Positions 28,919-36,399 of a stretch of DNA of 39,475 bases are shown piece by piece. The notes under the pieces are model-generated. The model saw only the letters and a program-made list of their open reading frames with translations, was not told the DNA's origin and ran no database searches. Made by a program: the position numbers and the translations under genes. Where the stretch lies: contig JAKSOD010000012.1 of NCBI GenBank assembly GCA_024405755.1, forward strand, positions 1 to 39,475. The letters are read 5' to 3'. The stretch comes from Clostridia bacterium. Its GTDB lineage: Bacteria > Bacillota > Clostridia > Oscillospirales > CAG-272. Position 1 is the stretch's first letter, and each line of letters opens with the position of its first letter.

Positions 28919-29797
28919 TCAGTTTTTTGTTTTTTCAGGCAGTGTAAGCCAGTCTCCGAAAGATTTGTCCCATTCCGGAGGCTCAAAAGGCATGAATCCG
29001 CTGAAATGGAAGAAAGTCAACTCTCCGAAGAGAAGTTTTCCGTCAGCCTCGTAAAAATCCACTCTGACGTGGGGTATCCCCGAAGACAGCACCGCCGCGA
29101 GTTCTTTCATTTTCTCAAAATTCTGCGGCTTTTGCGGCATAACTTCCGAATTCGGATAATGCTGCTTTATCCCGAGATTTTTGTATTCAAGGTCAAAATA
29201 GTCAAATTTAGTAGCTCCCGCACTGCGGTCAGATGCTACGAACATGGCTTTGGGCGTACCGTCAAAACAGAAGAATTTATAATCCCTGAGTTCTCCCGTG
29301 GCATGATCCTCCACGTATTCCTCGGCGATTATACGCGGTTTTACGTTCTTGTAAACCCATTCTCTTCCTATATAATAGAAATTCTGTTTCAGCGCGGATT
29401 CGAGTTTCTCCTTTGCTGCGGCACGGTCAAGAGTCTTTTTGTCCTTAACGATCACAAGCCCTTCGGAATCATGCGTGCATTTGAGCACGAAACGCTCCGG
29501 AAGGGCGTCAAAATCAATATCTTCAAATCTGTCCCACACACCGAGAGTGGGAATGATATATTCACTGCCGATCTTATCGGCAACGTACTTCTTAACCTCG
29601 TACTTGTCAACCATTCCGGTGTACTCCGGACGACGGTCATAAAGTTTGAGCCATTGAAGTTTCTCGTTGAAGGTCTTCGGCTCCTTTAAATTGCACAGAC
29701 GGTGAAACCGTGCAAAATAGTATAACTGTATGTATGCTTTATCGGGCAGGACTCGCAGAGCATATTTCAGTTTCTTGAAGATTTTCCTGCTTGCCAT
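28919..29797 (-). CDS. TupA-like ATP-grasp protein (copy 4, subgroup B, altered loop)
   Basis: The 292-aa protein has EKLQWLKLYDRRPEY (45-59), RIIAE (155-159), RVDFY (245-249) and GELTFFHFSGFMPF (258-271), with the EPPEWD ending of subgroup B. The glycine loop that reads KCTHDSGG in the other three copies is KCTHDSEG here (Glu112), which may alter or abolish ATP handling. The reading frame is intact and the other motifs are kept, so it is not an obvious pseudogene. GAGGAG lies before the ATG, and the upstream pssE stop overlaps that ATG by one base (TAATG-type). It is the first ATP-grasp gene read from the operon promoter. Confidence 0.87.
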   Translation of the reverse strand: MASRKIFKKLKYALRVLPDKAYIQLYYFARFHRLCNLKEPKTFNEKLQWLKLYDRRPEYTGMVDKYEVKKYVADKIGSEYIIPTLGVWDRFEDIDFDALPERFVLKCTHDSEGLVIVKDKKTLDRAAAKEKLESALKQNFYYIGREWVYKNVKPRIIAEEYVEDHATGELRDYKFFCFDGTPKAMFVASDRSAGATKFDYFDLEYKNLGIKQHYPNSEVMPQKPQNFEKMKELAAVLSSGIPHVRVDFYEADGKLLFGELTFFHFSGFMPFEPPEWDKSFGDWLTLPEKTKN

Positions 29798-30291
29798 TAC
29801 CAGTTCTCCTCAATGAACCTGTCGATCATATTAACTATCGCCATAGGATCCTTATTCTCCCACGTGATAAGTCCGTCAGTACCTTCGGCTATCTTGCAAA
29901 AGCACTCGCCGAGGTCTCCGAGTTCCGGATCAGCGGCAAGAACATAATGGTTTGATCCGAACGCTTCGTTGTTCTGTATCTGATGGTCGTTGATATGCTC
30001 TCCGTACTTTTCAAGGCGTGTAACGGCAATGACTTTTTTCCCGGCGTTCAGTGCCTTCATAATGGATCCGGACGCACCGTGGCTGACCACTATATCAGCC
30101 TCATTGATCTTTTCGAGAAATTCTTCCTGAGAAATAAAGTCCTTGTATTCGTAATTGCGCGGCACATAAGTTGACGTACCGGTCTGAGCAAACATTCTGT
30201 CCGTAATGACGCCCTCGTCGTACAGTTCGTCAATCTTTTTGAACAGACGGTCAAAGGGATAATTCCTCGATCCTACGGTCACGAAGATCAA
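29797..30291 (-). CDS. pssE: PssE-like glycosyltransferase catalytic subunit (TTG start)
   Basis: This 164-aa protein matches the Alg13-like half of the PssD/PssE (Cps14F/G) two-subunit glycosyltransferases. The start is TTG at 30291: it gives MIFVTVGSRNYPFDRL, the family's N-terminus, sits eight bases after a GGGGGG run, and overlaps the pssD stop by four bases (TTGA). A GTG at 30300 would be too close to that G-run. Motifs include VVSHGASGSIMKAL and LEKYGEHINDHQ, the UDP-sugar-binding part of the GT28 C-terminal fold. In Rhizobium PssDE adds glucuronate to lipid-linked glucose and in pneumococcus Cps14FG adds galactose; with Ugd in the locus glucuronate is plausible. Confidence 0.9.
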   Translation of the reverse strand: MIFVTVGSRNYPFDRLFKKIDELYDEGVITDRMFAQTGTSTYVPRNYEYKDFISQEEFLEKINEADIVVSHGASGSIMKALNAGKKVIAVTRLEKYGEHINDHQIQNNEAFGSNHYVLAADPELGDLGECFCKIAEGTDGLITWENKDPMAIVNMIDRFIEENW

Positions 30292-30755
30292 TAGAGACAC
30301 CCCCCGTAAATTGCTTTTTTATAGAATTTCTTCTGTGATTCCCACTGAACGATAAACAGATCGGAATGTTTCTCCATCATTCTGCCGGCGACGGTGGGCA
30401 TATTCGCTCTTCCGAAAGTTTCAATAAAGACAAATTTCTTTCTTGTCAGTACCGCAAGCAGATAGAACGGATAAGCCACAAGAGTACCTGTGGTTATGAC
30501 GAAATCGGGTTTTTCCTTTATCCATATGCGCAGCGCACGGAAACTGTTGACGATCATTTTGAAGATCATAAGTTTATCGTGCAGATCTGTCTGCTTCATC
30601 AGATACTTTGCATTTGCCTCAAACTGCGTTTTTTCGGTCACCATAAAGCCGTCATATTTGTCGATCAGCGGCTGCAATTTCTGAAGCTGTTCCCAATGTC
30701 CGCCGGAGGATGAGACAAGGCACAGCCTCGGGGTCTCGTGTTTTCTTTTCTTCAT
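30288..30755 (-). CDS. pssD: PssD-like glycosyltransferase membrane subunit
   Basis: The start at 30755 is supported by GAGGG four bases upstream; an open extension to 30836 runs back into the preceding gene and is rejected. The 155-aa product is Alg14-like: MKKRKHETPRLCLVSSSGGHWEQL at the N-terminus, a DFVITTGTLVAYPFYLLAVL membrane-associated stretch, FIETFGRANMPTVAGRMM, and the C-terminal FIVQWESQKKFY. It recruits the PssE catalytic subunit to the membrane, and the pair forms one active glycosyltransferase. Its stop overlaps the pssE start. It begins seven bases after the split acyltransferase gene. Confidence 0.9.
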   Translation of the reverse strand: MKKRKHETPRLCLVSSSGGHWEQLQKLQPLIDKYDGFMVTEKTQFEANAKYLMKQTDLHDKLMIFKMIVNSFRALRIWIKEKPDFVITTGTLVAYPFYLLAVLTRKKFVFIETFGRANMPTVAGRMMEKHSDLFIVQWESQKKFYKKAIYGGCLY

Positions 30756-30762
30756 TTCGCCC

Positions 30763-31053
30763 TCAAAGCCATTCCGGATCCGGTATTTTCCGGAGAAGTT
30801 CTGATTTTTTATTTTTGTAGTAATTGTCAAGGTCAAGTTCAGTCAATCCGTCAAGGAGTTTTTTCTGATATTCGTCGGTGGTCATAAGGAACTTGGCGGG
30901 AACTCCGCCCCAGACTTCACCTGCCGGAACGGATTTCGTCACAAGGCTGCACGCCCCTACTATCGACTCGTTTCCGATAGAAACCCCCGGAAGTACCGTG
31001 ACACGTGCGCCGATCGTCACACCGTCACCGATACGGATCTTTCCGTATTTCAC
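30763..31053 (-). CDS. Acyltransferase, C-terminal half of a split hexapeptide-repeat gene
   Basis: The 96-aa frame starts with a GTG at 31053 and encodes the left-handed beta-helix end of a LbetaH acyltransferase: IRIGDGVTIGARVTVLPGVSIGNES, IVGACSLVTKSVPAGEVWGGVPAKFL, then a helical tail. It lacks the N-terminal half, which is encoded in the preceding frame (31050-31313). The two frames overlap by four bases (GTGA), with AAGGA a few bases before the GTG, so it might be translated by coupling. More likely one base was lost, because the two parts together align end to end with the intact acyltransferase at 32592. Read as a broken or two-piece gene. Confidence 0.65.
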   Translation of the reverse strand: MKYGKIRIGDGVTIGARVTVLPGVSIGNESIVGACSLVTKSVPAGEVWGGVPAKFLMTTDEYQKKLLDGLTELDLDNYYKNKKSELLRKIPDPEWL

Positions 31054-31313
31054 AAGTCCTTCTTACCGGTTCTTGCTTTTACCGTAGATACAGCTCCGTC
31101 GTGTGTCACGAAGGCACAGTCAAAAGAAATCAAAGTCCTGTTTCCCACGGAAACAAGATACGGTTCCGATCCGAAATTCGGATGACCGATAAAGGTACAT
31201 TTTTCTCCGACGGTCACGCCTTTTTTGCGGGCATACTTCACCGGTTTTTTATTATAAATGACTCTCCAGAAAGCATTTTTTATCTTTCCGAAGAATTTTT
31301 TTATTTTTTTCAT
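31050..31313 (-). CDS. Acyltransferase, N-terminal half of a split hexapeptide-repeat gene
   Basis: This 87-aa frame holds the N-terminal part of a WcaF/maltose-acetyltransferase-like protein: a basic helix (MKKIKKFFGKIKNAFWRVI), then GEKCTFIGHPNFGSEPYLVSVGNRTLI and the conserved catalytic region SFDCAFVTHDGAVSTV with its histidine (compare ITHDGGVAML in the intact copy at 32592). It stops at TGA 31050-31052, just where the C-terminal half begins in another frame. If the break is real, neither half alone carries a whole active site, because the sites form between neighbouring coils of a trimer. It lies 27 bp after ugd. Confidence 0.65.
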   Translation of the reverse strand: MKKIKKFFGKIKNAFWRVIYNKKPVKYARKKGVTVGEKCTFIGHPNFGSEPYLVSVGNRTLISFDCAFVTHDGAVSTVKARTGKKDL

Positions 31314-31340
31314 CTCGGCACAACCTCCCGGGCATCCCGC

Positions 31341-32588
31341 TCAGTCGCGTCTGAAAATATCTCTGGAGTAAACCTTATCCTTGACATCGTCAAGGCATGA
31401 ATCGTATCTGTTGGCGATAATTGCATCGCTTTTATTCTTGAACTCTTCAAGATCGTTCACCACGACGCTTCCGAAGAACGTGCTTCCGTCTTCAAGAGTC
31501 GGCTCGTACACGATAACGGTGGCACCTTTGGCTTTGATCCTCTTCATTACGCCCTGGATCGAACTCTGACGGAAGTTGTCGCTGTTGCTCTTCATGGTAA
31601 GGCGGTATACTCCGACTGTAACTTCCTTTTCAAGAGTTTTGTCATATTCGCTGTTAGCCTCGTATCCGCCGGCAATTTCAAGAACACGCTCGGCAATATA
31701 GGTTTTTCTCGTTCTGTTGCTTTCAACGATAGCCTGAATCAGATTTTCGGGAACGTCGGCATAGTTGGCAAGCAGCTGTTTTGTATCCTTGGGCAGGCAG
31801 TATCCGCCGTAACCGAAACTCGGGTTATTATAATGAGTTCCGATTCTGGGGTCAAGGCACACGCCGTCGATAATCTGTTGGGAATTCAGTCCCTTCATCT
31901 CGGCATAAGTGTCAAGTTCGTTGAAATACGACACGCGGAGTGCAAGATATGTATTGGCAAAAAGTTTGACAGCTTCGGCTTCGGTGAATCCCATAAACAG
32001 TGTGGGGATATCTTCTTTGATTGCACCTTCATGCAGCAGATCAGCAAAAGTATGTGCCGCTTCCACAAGGCGGCTGTCATTCATATCCGTACCGACAATA
32101 ATACGGCTCGGATAGAGGTTATCATAAAGAGCACGGGATTCACGGAGAAATTCCGGACTGAAAATAATATTCTTGCTTCCGGTCTTCTCGCGGACAGAGG
32201 TTGTATATCCCACGGGTATCGTGGACTTGATGATCATTATTGCATCTGGATTATACTTCATGACCGTGGAAATTACGGATTCAACGGCTGAAGTATCAAA
32301 GAAATTCTTCTTGCTGTCGTAGTTGGTGGGAGCTGCGATAATTACAAAATCCGCACCGGTATACGCTTCCTCTGCGTCAAGAGTGGCGGTAAGATCAAGT
32401 TCGCGGGTTGCAAGATACTCCTCGATCTCCTTATCGGCAATCGGAGACTTGCGTGAATTGATAAGTTCAACTTTCTCGGGAATGATATCGCAGGCGATGA
32501 CATGATTGTGCTGTGAAAGCAGTACCGCGAGGGAAAGTCCCACATATCCGGTACCTGCAACTGCGATCTTATTGATTTTCTTACTCAT
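31341..32588 (-). CDS. ugd: UDP-glucose 6-dehydrogenase
   Basis: This enzyme oxidises UDP-glucose to UDP-glucuronate with two NAD+. The 415-aa protein has the N-terminal Rossmann loop [12 protein letters not shown] (9-20), [17 protein letters not shown], and the catalytic cysteine Cys264 in [14 protein letters not shown], with the C-terminal UDP-binding domain ending in [13 protein letters not shown]. The SPEFLREG-type segment favours UDP-glucose dehydrogenase over UDP-N-acetylmannosamine dehydrogenase, though substrate calls in this superfamily are not certain from sequence. AAGGAG precedes the ATG. It follows the acyltransferase by 3 bp. With the 4-epimerase two genes upstream it would supply UDP-glucuronate and UDP-galacturonate to the glycosyltransferases. 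Confidence 0.92.
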   Translation of the reverse strand: MSKKINKIAVAGTGYVGLSLAVLLSQHNHVIACDIIPEKVELINSRKSPIADKEIEEYLATRELDLTATLDAEEAYTGADFVIIAAPTNYDSKKNFFDTSAVESVISTVMKYNPDAIMIIKSTIPVGYTTSVREKTGSKNIIFSPEFLRESRALYDNLYPSRIIVGTDMNDSRLVEAAHTFADLLHEGAIKEDIPTLFMGFTEAEAVKLFANTYLALRVSYFNELDTYAEMKGLNSQQIIDGVCLDPRIGTHYNNPSFGYGGYCLPKDTKQLLANYADVPENLIQAIVESNRTRKTYIAERVLEIAGGYEANSEYDKTLEKEVTVGVYRLTMKSNSDNFRQSSIQGVMKRIKAKGATVIVYEPTLEDGSTFFGSVVVNDLEEFKNKSDAIIANRYDSCLDDVKDKVYSRDIFRRD

Positions 32589-32591
32589 AGT

Positions 32592-33176
32592 TCAATTCTC
32601 CTTTTCAGCCTTTGCCGCTTTTTTATTCAAAGAAAATTTTTCTTCAAAATACGCTCTTTTCTGTTCATAGGGCATTCCGACAGTTGGGAACAGCTTGCCC
32701 TTTTCCTGCAAGTGCCGGCAATAATCGTCAATTGACTCAATAGGCTTTGCGGGAACACCAACGGCAACTACGTTGTCGGGAATATCTTTCGTTACAATGG
32801 CTCCTGCGCCTATTATGACGTTGCTTCCTATTGTAACTCCCGGCATTACATATGCTCCGGTGCCGATATAAACCTTGTCACCGATGGTGATCGGCGCGAT
32901 ACTGTCCATATGCTGCTCTCCGAAATAATCGAGAAAATTGAGCATTGCCACGCCTCCGTCATGGGTAATGAGGTGGATATCCGCCGCAAAAAGGCATTTT
33001 TCTCCGACGGTAATAAGATACGGCTCGGAGCCGAATGCGTCAATATTGCAGTTTAGCCGTGTCCCTTTGCCTATCACAGCACCTTTGCTGATAAGATAGG
33101 CGTTTTTGTTTGCCCAATTCTTGTTTGCCTTTGATCTCTCAAGTTTCTTCTTTATTCTCGAAAAAATACTTGCCAT
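32592..33176 (-). CDS. Hexapeptide-repeat (LbetaH) acyltransferase
   Basis: A 194-aa cytoplasmic acyltransferase, presumably acetylating a sugar of the repeat unit from acetyl-CoA. A basic N-terminal helix (1-20) precedes hexapeptide coils: GAVIGKGTRLNCNIDAFG, the histidine region LITHDGGVAM, APITIGDKVYIGTGAYVMPGVTIGSN, VIIGAGAIVTKDIPDNVVAVGVPAKPI, then a helical C-terminus of about 45 residues. It is intact and gives the model against which the split copy at 30763-31313 can be judged. GAGGAG lies before the ATG; 27 bp separate it from the epimerase gene. Confidence 0.88.
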   Translation of the reverse strand: MASIFSRIKKKLERSKANKNWANKNAYLISKGAVIGKGTRLNCNIDAFGSEPYLITVGEKCLFAADIHLITHDGGVAMLNFLDYFGEQHMDSIAPITIGDKVYIGTGAYVMPGVTIGSNVIIGAGAIVTKDIPDNVVAVGVPAKPIESIDDYCRHLQEKGKLFPTVGMPYEQKRAYFEEKFSLNKKAAKAEKEN

Positions 33177-33203
33177 GCTTCTCTCCTCTTATATACCGTA
33201 AAC

Positions 33204-34283
33204 TTATACGTTATAAAAGTCGTGATACCATTCCGCGAAACGGCGCAGTCCTTCGCGCAGAGGGGTCGAAGGACGGAATCCGGTATCATTTTCAAGTGCA
33301 GAAGTATCAGCATAAGTCACGGGAACATCTCCGGGCTGCATGGGAACAAGTTCCTTATGTGCCTCAAAATCGTAGTCCGCAGGAAGAACCTTTGCACGGA
33401 TAAGTTCTTCTTGCAAAATATCAACGAAATCAAGCAGATTTTCGGGATTGCTGTTTCCGATATTGTATATACGGTACGGCGGCAGTGGAAGTCCGTCCTC
33501 TCCGTTCTTTTTCTCGGGAGCACGGCACATAACGCGTCTGATCCCCTCAACGATATCGTCAACATAAGTGAAGTCGCGCATACATTTGCCGAAATTGAAT
33601 ATCTTTATCGTCTCTCCGCGGAGAAGTTTATCGGTAAATCCGAAATACGCCATATCAGGTCTGCCCGCAGGACCGTAAACAGTAAAGAAACGGAGTCCCG
33701 TTGACGGGATATTATAGAGTTTAGAATATGCGTGGGCAAGAAGTTCATTGCTCTTTTTCGTTGCCGCGTAAAGGGAAACGGGATTGTCCACCTTATCTTC
33801 TGTGGAGTACGGTATCTTTTTGTTCGACCCGTAAACGCTTGAGCTCGAAGCGTAGACAAGGTGCTCCACGGGATGATTCCGGCAGGCTTCGAGAATATTG
33901 TAGAATCCTATCAGATTTGACTCAATATATACGTCGGGATGGGTGATCGAATATCTTACCCCCGCCTGTGCGGCAAGGTTTACGACAACGTCAAAGCCGT
34001 ACTCGGCAAAAATCTTTTCGATCAGTTCTTTATCAGCAATATTTCCGCGCACGAAACTCCAGCTGACGCCCTCGGATTTTCTCTCTCCGGCAAGATCTTC
34101 GAGTTGTTTCAGACGGTATTCTTTGATTGATACGTCGTAATAATCGTTCATATTGTCGATTCCGACTACGCTGATGTTCTTTGTGCTTTTCATCAGTGCC
34201 TTGACAAGATTTGATCCGATAAATCCTGCAGCTCCGGTCACAAGCACGGTCTTATTATCAAGGTTGACATTCGGTTCGATCAT
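33204..34283 (-). CDS. UDP-glucuronate 4-epimerase (CapI/GAE type)
   Basis: The enzyme interconverts UDP-glucuronate and UDP-galacturonate. From the ATG at 34283 the product is 359 aa; GGAG lies eight bases before it, whereas the GTG at 34292 is adjacent to the GGAG and unsuitable. Features are the NAD-binding TGAAGFIG (16-23), GIDNMNDYYD (41-50, the signature separating UDP-glucuronate epimerases from GalE), Ser-Tyr-Lys catalytic residues in SSSS and LYAATKKS (Tyr172, Lys176), and GLRFFTVYGPAGRPDMA. It is the second gene of the EPS operon and implies galacturonate in the polymer. Confidence 0.92.
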   Translation of the reverse strand: MIEPNVNLDNKTVLVTGAAGFIGSNLVKALMKSTKNISVVGIDNMNDYYDVSIKEYRLKQLEDLAGERKSEGVSWSFVRGNIADKELIEKIFAEYGFDVVVNLAAQAGVRYSITHPDVYIESNLIGFYNILEACRNHPVEHLVYASSSSVYGSNKKIPYSTEDKVDNPVSLYAATKKSNELLAHAYSKLYNIPSTGLRFFTVYGPAGRPDMAYFGFTDKLLRGETIKIFNFGKCMRDFTYVDDIVEGIRRVMCRAPEKKNGEDGLPLPPYRIYNIGNSNPENLLDFVDILQEELIRAKVLPADYDFEAHKELVPMQPGDVPVTYADTSALENDTGFRPSTPLREGLRRFAEWYHDFYNV

Positions 34284-34356
34284 TTTTCTCACTCCGTATT
34301 TCTTTTTTAGTTTTCTGCCTCAGCGTTTTTGAATTGAATTTTTCGAATATGACATA

Positions 34357-35085
34357 TTAGATCCCATCAAATTTGAAAACAGCCAAAAATGTCTTGAAAA
34401 TTATTTTCCAGTCAACAATGAAACTGCGTTCTTTTATGTACTTTATGTCAAGTTCAAGCCATTCTTCAAAACTCAGGTCGTTTCTGTGCGGTTGAATCTG
34501 CCAATAGCAGGTAAGACCGGGGGTCACGTATAGTCTCTGCTTTTCATAATCACCGTACAGAGCGACCTCCCTCGGAAGTGCCGGACGCGGACCCACAAAA
34601 CTCATATCTCCTTTGAGGATGTTCCAAAGCTGCGGAAGTTCGTCAATACTTGTCTTTCTGATAAACTTGCCCACCCGTGTGATTCTCGGATCATTCTTCA
34701 TTTTAAAAGTGGGACCGTCCATCTCGTTATTTTTCAGAAGTTCATCAAGTTTTGCTTCGGCGTTTGGAATCATACTTCTGAATTTATAGAATTTGAACAC
34801 TTTTCCGTCTCTTCCGATACGGCGTTGGCTGAATAGCGGACTGGCACCGGGACTGTCTATCACAATCACAACGGCGATCACAAGGAAAAGCGGCATAAGC
34901 ACGATCAGTGCAAGCAGTGAAAAAACGATATCCTGCGCTCTGCGCAGGACCCAATATCCACGTCCCTTTTTCAGTACCTCGTCACGGTCAATGACAAGCG
35001 GCTTGTCTATCGGTTGAATTTTTTTGAGAATGTCTTCGTTTTTATTCTCGGTTGTCTGATTCATTAAAGGGTTTTCCGTATTCAT
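34357..35085 (-). CDS. Initiating undecaprenyl-phosphate sugar-1-phosphate transferase
   Basis: This monotopic phosphoglycosyltransferase starts the repeat unit by moving a sugar-1-phosphate to undecaprenyl phosphate. In 242 aa there is a polar N-terminus (1-45), a re-entrant membrane helix at about 50-75 (DIVFSLLALIVLMPLFLVIA), then SPLFSQRRIGRDGKVFKFYKFRSM, TRVGKFIRKTSIDELPQLWNILKGDM with the catalytic Asp-Glu pair, SFVGPRPALPREV, and a C-terminal YVTPGLTCYWQI. This is the catalytic domain alone, without the large N-terminal membrane domain of WbaP. AAAGGAG lies eight bases before the ATG. It is the first gene of the EPS operon, behind the promoter at 35180-35208. Confidence 0.94.
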   Translation of the reverse strand: MNTENPLMNQTTENKNEDILKKIQPIDKPLVIDRDEVLKKGRGYWVLRRAQDIVFSLLALIVLMPLFLVIAVVIVIDSPGASPLFSQRRIGRDGKVFKFYKFRSMIPNAEAKLDELLKNNEMDGPTFKMKNDPRITRVGKFIRKTSIDELPQLWNILKGDMSFVGPRPALPREVALYGDYEKQRLYVTPGLTCYWQIQPHRNDLSFEEWLELDIKYIKERSFIVDWKIIFKTFLAVFKFDGI

Positions 35086-35179
35086 TCTCTGCTCTCCTTT
35101 TCAGTGAGAATTCTCAAATATTTTCACTTGGGTTCGGGAATAATCGTCAAAAAAATAACGCCCATATATTATTTCAATT

Positions 35180-35208
35180 ATTATACCACGGAAAAATCCC
35201 CTAGTCAA
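35180..35208 (-). promoter_or_regulatory. Sigma-A promoter of the EPS operon
   Basis: TTGACT (35203-35208) and TATAAT (35180-35185) on the minus strand are exactly 17 bp apart, with an extended -10 TGG. Transcription should start near 35173. Confidence 0.82.
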
Positions 35209-35407
35209 TATAAATAAATGCAAAAAAGGGGTAATTCAGGGAAAAAATACTGTTATTATTTACTAATCCGTACATATGAAAAGTACAGCTTTTTTCTATT
35301 GCCACTTTAATCATAACGTGGTACACTAAAAGCGGTCTGCTGATAATCTTTTTTCTGAAAAAATTAAATACCTATAAATAAAAAGTATGAATATTTTAAA
35401 AAAAGCC

Positions 35408-35436
35408 TTGACATTGCCAATCAAGGGTATTATAAT
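35408..35436 (+). promoter_or_regulatory. Sigma-A promoter of yceD-rpmF
   Basis: TTGACA (35408-35413) and TATAAT (35431-35436) with a 17-bp spacer. The start near 35443 leaves a leader of about 41 nt with GGAGG before the yceD ATG. Confidence 0.9.
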
Positions 35437-35483
35437 ATGTAATGTCGCTTTTTGTGCCGTCACAATTTCCGGAGGTATGTGTA

Positions 35484-36059
35484 ATGCTTATTGACCTGTC
35501 AGCATTGCTGCGCGGTGAAGTCCATGTAGTTGACATTGACCGTGATATTACTCCCGGATCCGCTCCCGACGGCATCTTATTCCTGCCCGGTGCTCATCTG
35601 TCCGGCTCCGTTACCGACAACGGCGGCGGTTATATCCGCCTGCATGCGGTTGCCTCGGTCCCTTACCGCGGTGAGTGTGCCAGATGTCTTGATACCGTGG
35701 ACGGAGTGTTGGAATTTGATTTTGACCGCACCCTCGTTCCCGAAGGAGTCCTCTCCGACGAACAGCTCGAAGAGGGTATCGACGAGTATCTTGTGATCCG
35801 TCACGGTACTCTCGATATTGACGAGGCTCTCTCCGAATCGATCTTCCTTGAATTTCCTCTCCGTATCCTCTGCTCTCCTGACTGTGCCGGGCTCTGCCCT
35901 CACTGCGGGCGCAAATTGCTGATCGGTGAGAAATGTTCCTGCCAACCGCACGAAGTTGACCCAAGATGGGCAAAACTCCGCGAAATACAGTGGGACGAGG
36001 ATTCCGAAGATGCCGAGAACAACGTCGGCGACGAAACCGACGGAAACGGGAACCGCTGA
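35484..36059 (+). CDS. yceD: YceD/DUF177 family protein
   Basis: The start at 35484 is fixed by GGAGG eight bases upstream; the open frame to 35442 begins at the transcription start and is rejected. The 191-aa protein belongs to DUF177 (YceD), linked in other bacteria to accumulation of 23S rRNA. It shows the family's paired cysteines ECARCLD (64-70) and, towards the end, CSPDCAGLCPHCG, which makes a probable zinc site in the Gram-positive/plant type of the family, then DPRWAKLREI. The tail is acidic and rich in Asp, Glu and Asn. It is co-transcribed with rpmF, the gene order seen in most bacteria. Confidence 0.93.
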   Translation: MLIDLSALLRGEVHVVDIDRDITPGSAPDGILFLPGAHLSGSVTDNGGGYIRLHAVASVPYRGECARCLDTVDGVLEFDFDRTLVPEGVLSDEQLEEGIDEYLVIRHGTLDIDEALSESIFLEFPLRILCSPDCAGLCPHCGRKLLIGEKCSCQPHEVDPRWAKLREIQWDEDSEDAENNVGDETDGNGNR

Positions 36060-36108
36060 CGGCGGATCCACAGTTAATTATGTATAGAAATACAGGAGGT
36101 GTAAGGTT

Positions 36109-36294
36109 ATGGCAGTACCGAAGAGAAAATCATCACAGTCTCGCAGAGACAAGAGACGTGCAAACAACTACAAACTGGTTGCACCCGGACTTGTCAAATG
36201 CCCGAGCTGCGGCGAACTTATCAGATCCCATCATGTTTGCCCCAAGTGCGGCATGTATGACGGCAAGGAGATAGTCGCTGACAAGGAAGCGTAA
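36109..36294 (+). CDS. rpmF: 50S ribosomal protein L32
   Basis: A 61-aa basic protein of the large subunit. MAVPKRKSSQSRRDKRRANNY is the standard N-terminus, and two pairs CPSC and CPKC form a zinc ribbon, the zinc-binding (C+) form of L32. Organisms with a C+ form may also have a zinc-free paralogue elsewhere, but none is in this window. AGGAGG lies eight bases before the ATG. It follows yceD by 49 bp and is followed by a terminator. Confidence 0.97.
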   Translation: MAVPKRKSSQSRRDKRRANNYKLVAPGLVKCPSCGELIRSHHVCPKCGMYDGKEIVADKEA

Positions 36295-36308
36295 TCCGCT
36301 TACTTGAT

Positions 36309-36352
36309 AAAAATACCGTGTATCCGGACAATTAAGGATACACGGTATTTTT
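36309..36352 (+). terminator. Terminator of yceD-rpmF
   Basis: A perfect 17-bp stem (36309-36325 with 36336-36352) and 10-nt loop, with A-tract and U-tract in the stem base, 14 bp after the rpmF stop. Confidence 0.9.
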
Positions 36353-36399
36353 GTAATAAATCTTTTATAATAAGCAATATTACCGAAAAAAGCATATTT

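Larger units (their letters stand above)
35086..35483. other. Divergent control region between EPS operon and yceD
   Basis: This 398-bp AT-rich gap contains the EPS promoter (35180-35208), its leader of about 88 nt including a 12-bp palindrome TGAGAATTCTCA (35105-35116), and the yceD-rpmF promoter (35408-35436). Between the two -35 boxes lie about 200 bp in which I find no gene, RNA element or clear operator. Confidence 0.65.

Noticed and set aside
30756..30836. N-terminal extension of pssD
   Set aside because: It overlaps the end of the preceding acyltransferase frame and lacks a ribosome binding site; the ATG at 30755 has GAGGG.
35105..35116. Palindrome TGAGAATTCTCA in the EPS leader as a riboswitch or attenuator
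   Set aside because: It is too short and has no loop or U-tract; no known aptamer pattern is visible.
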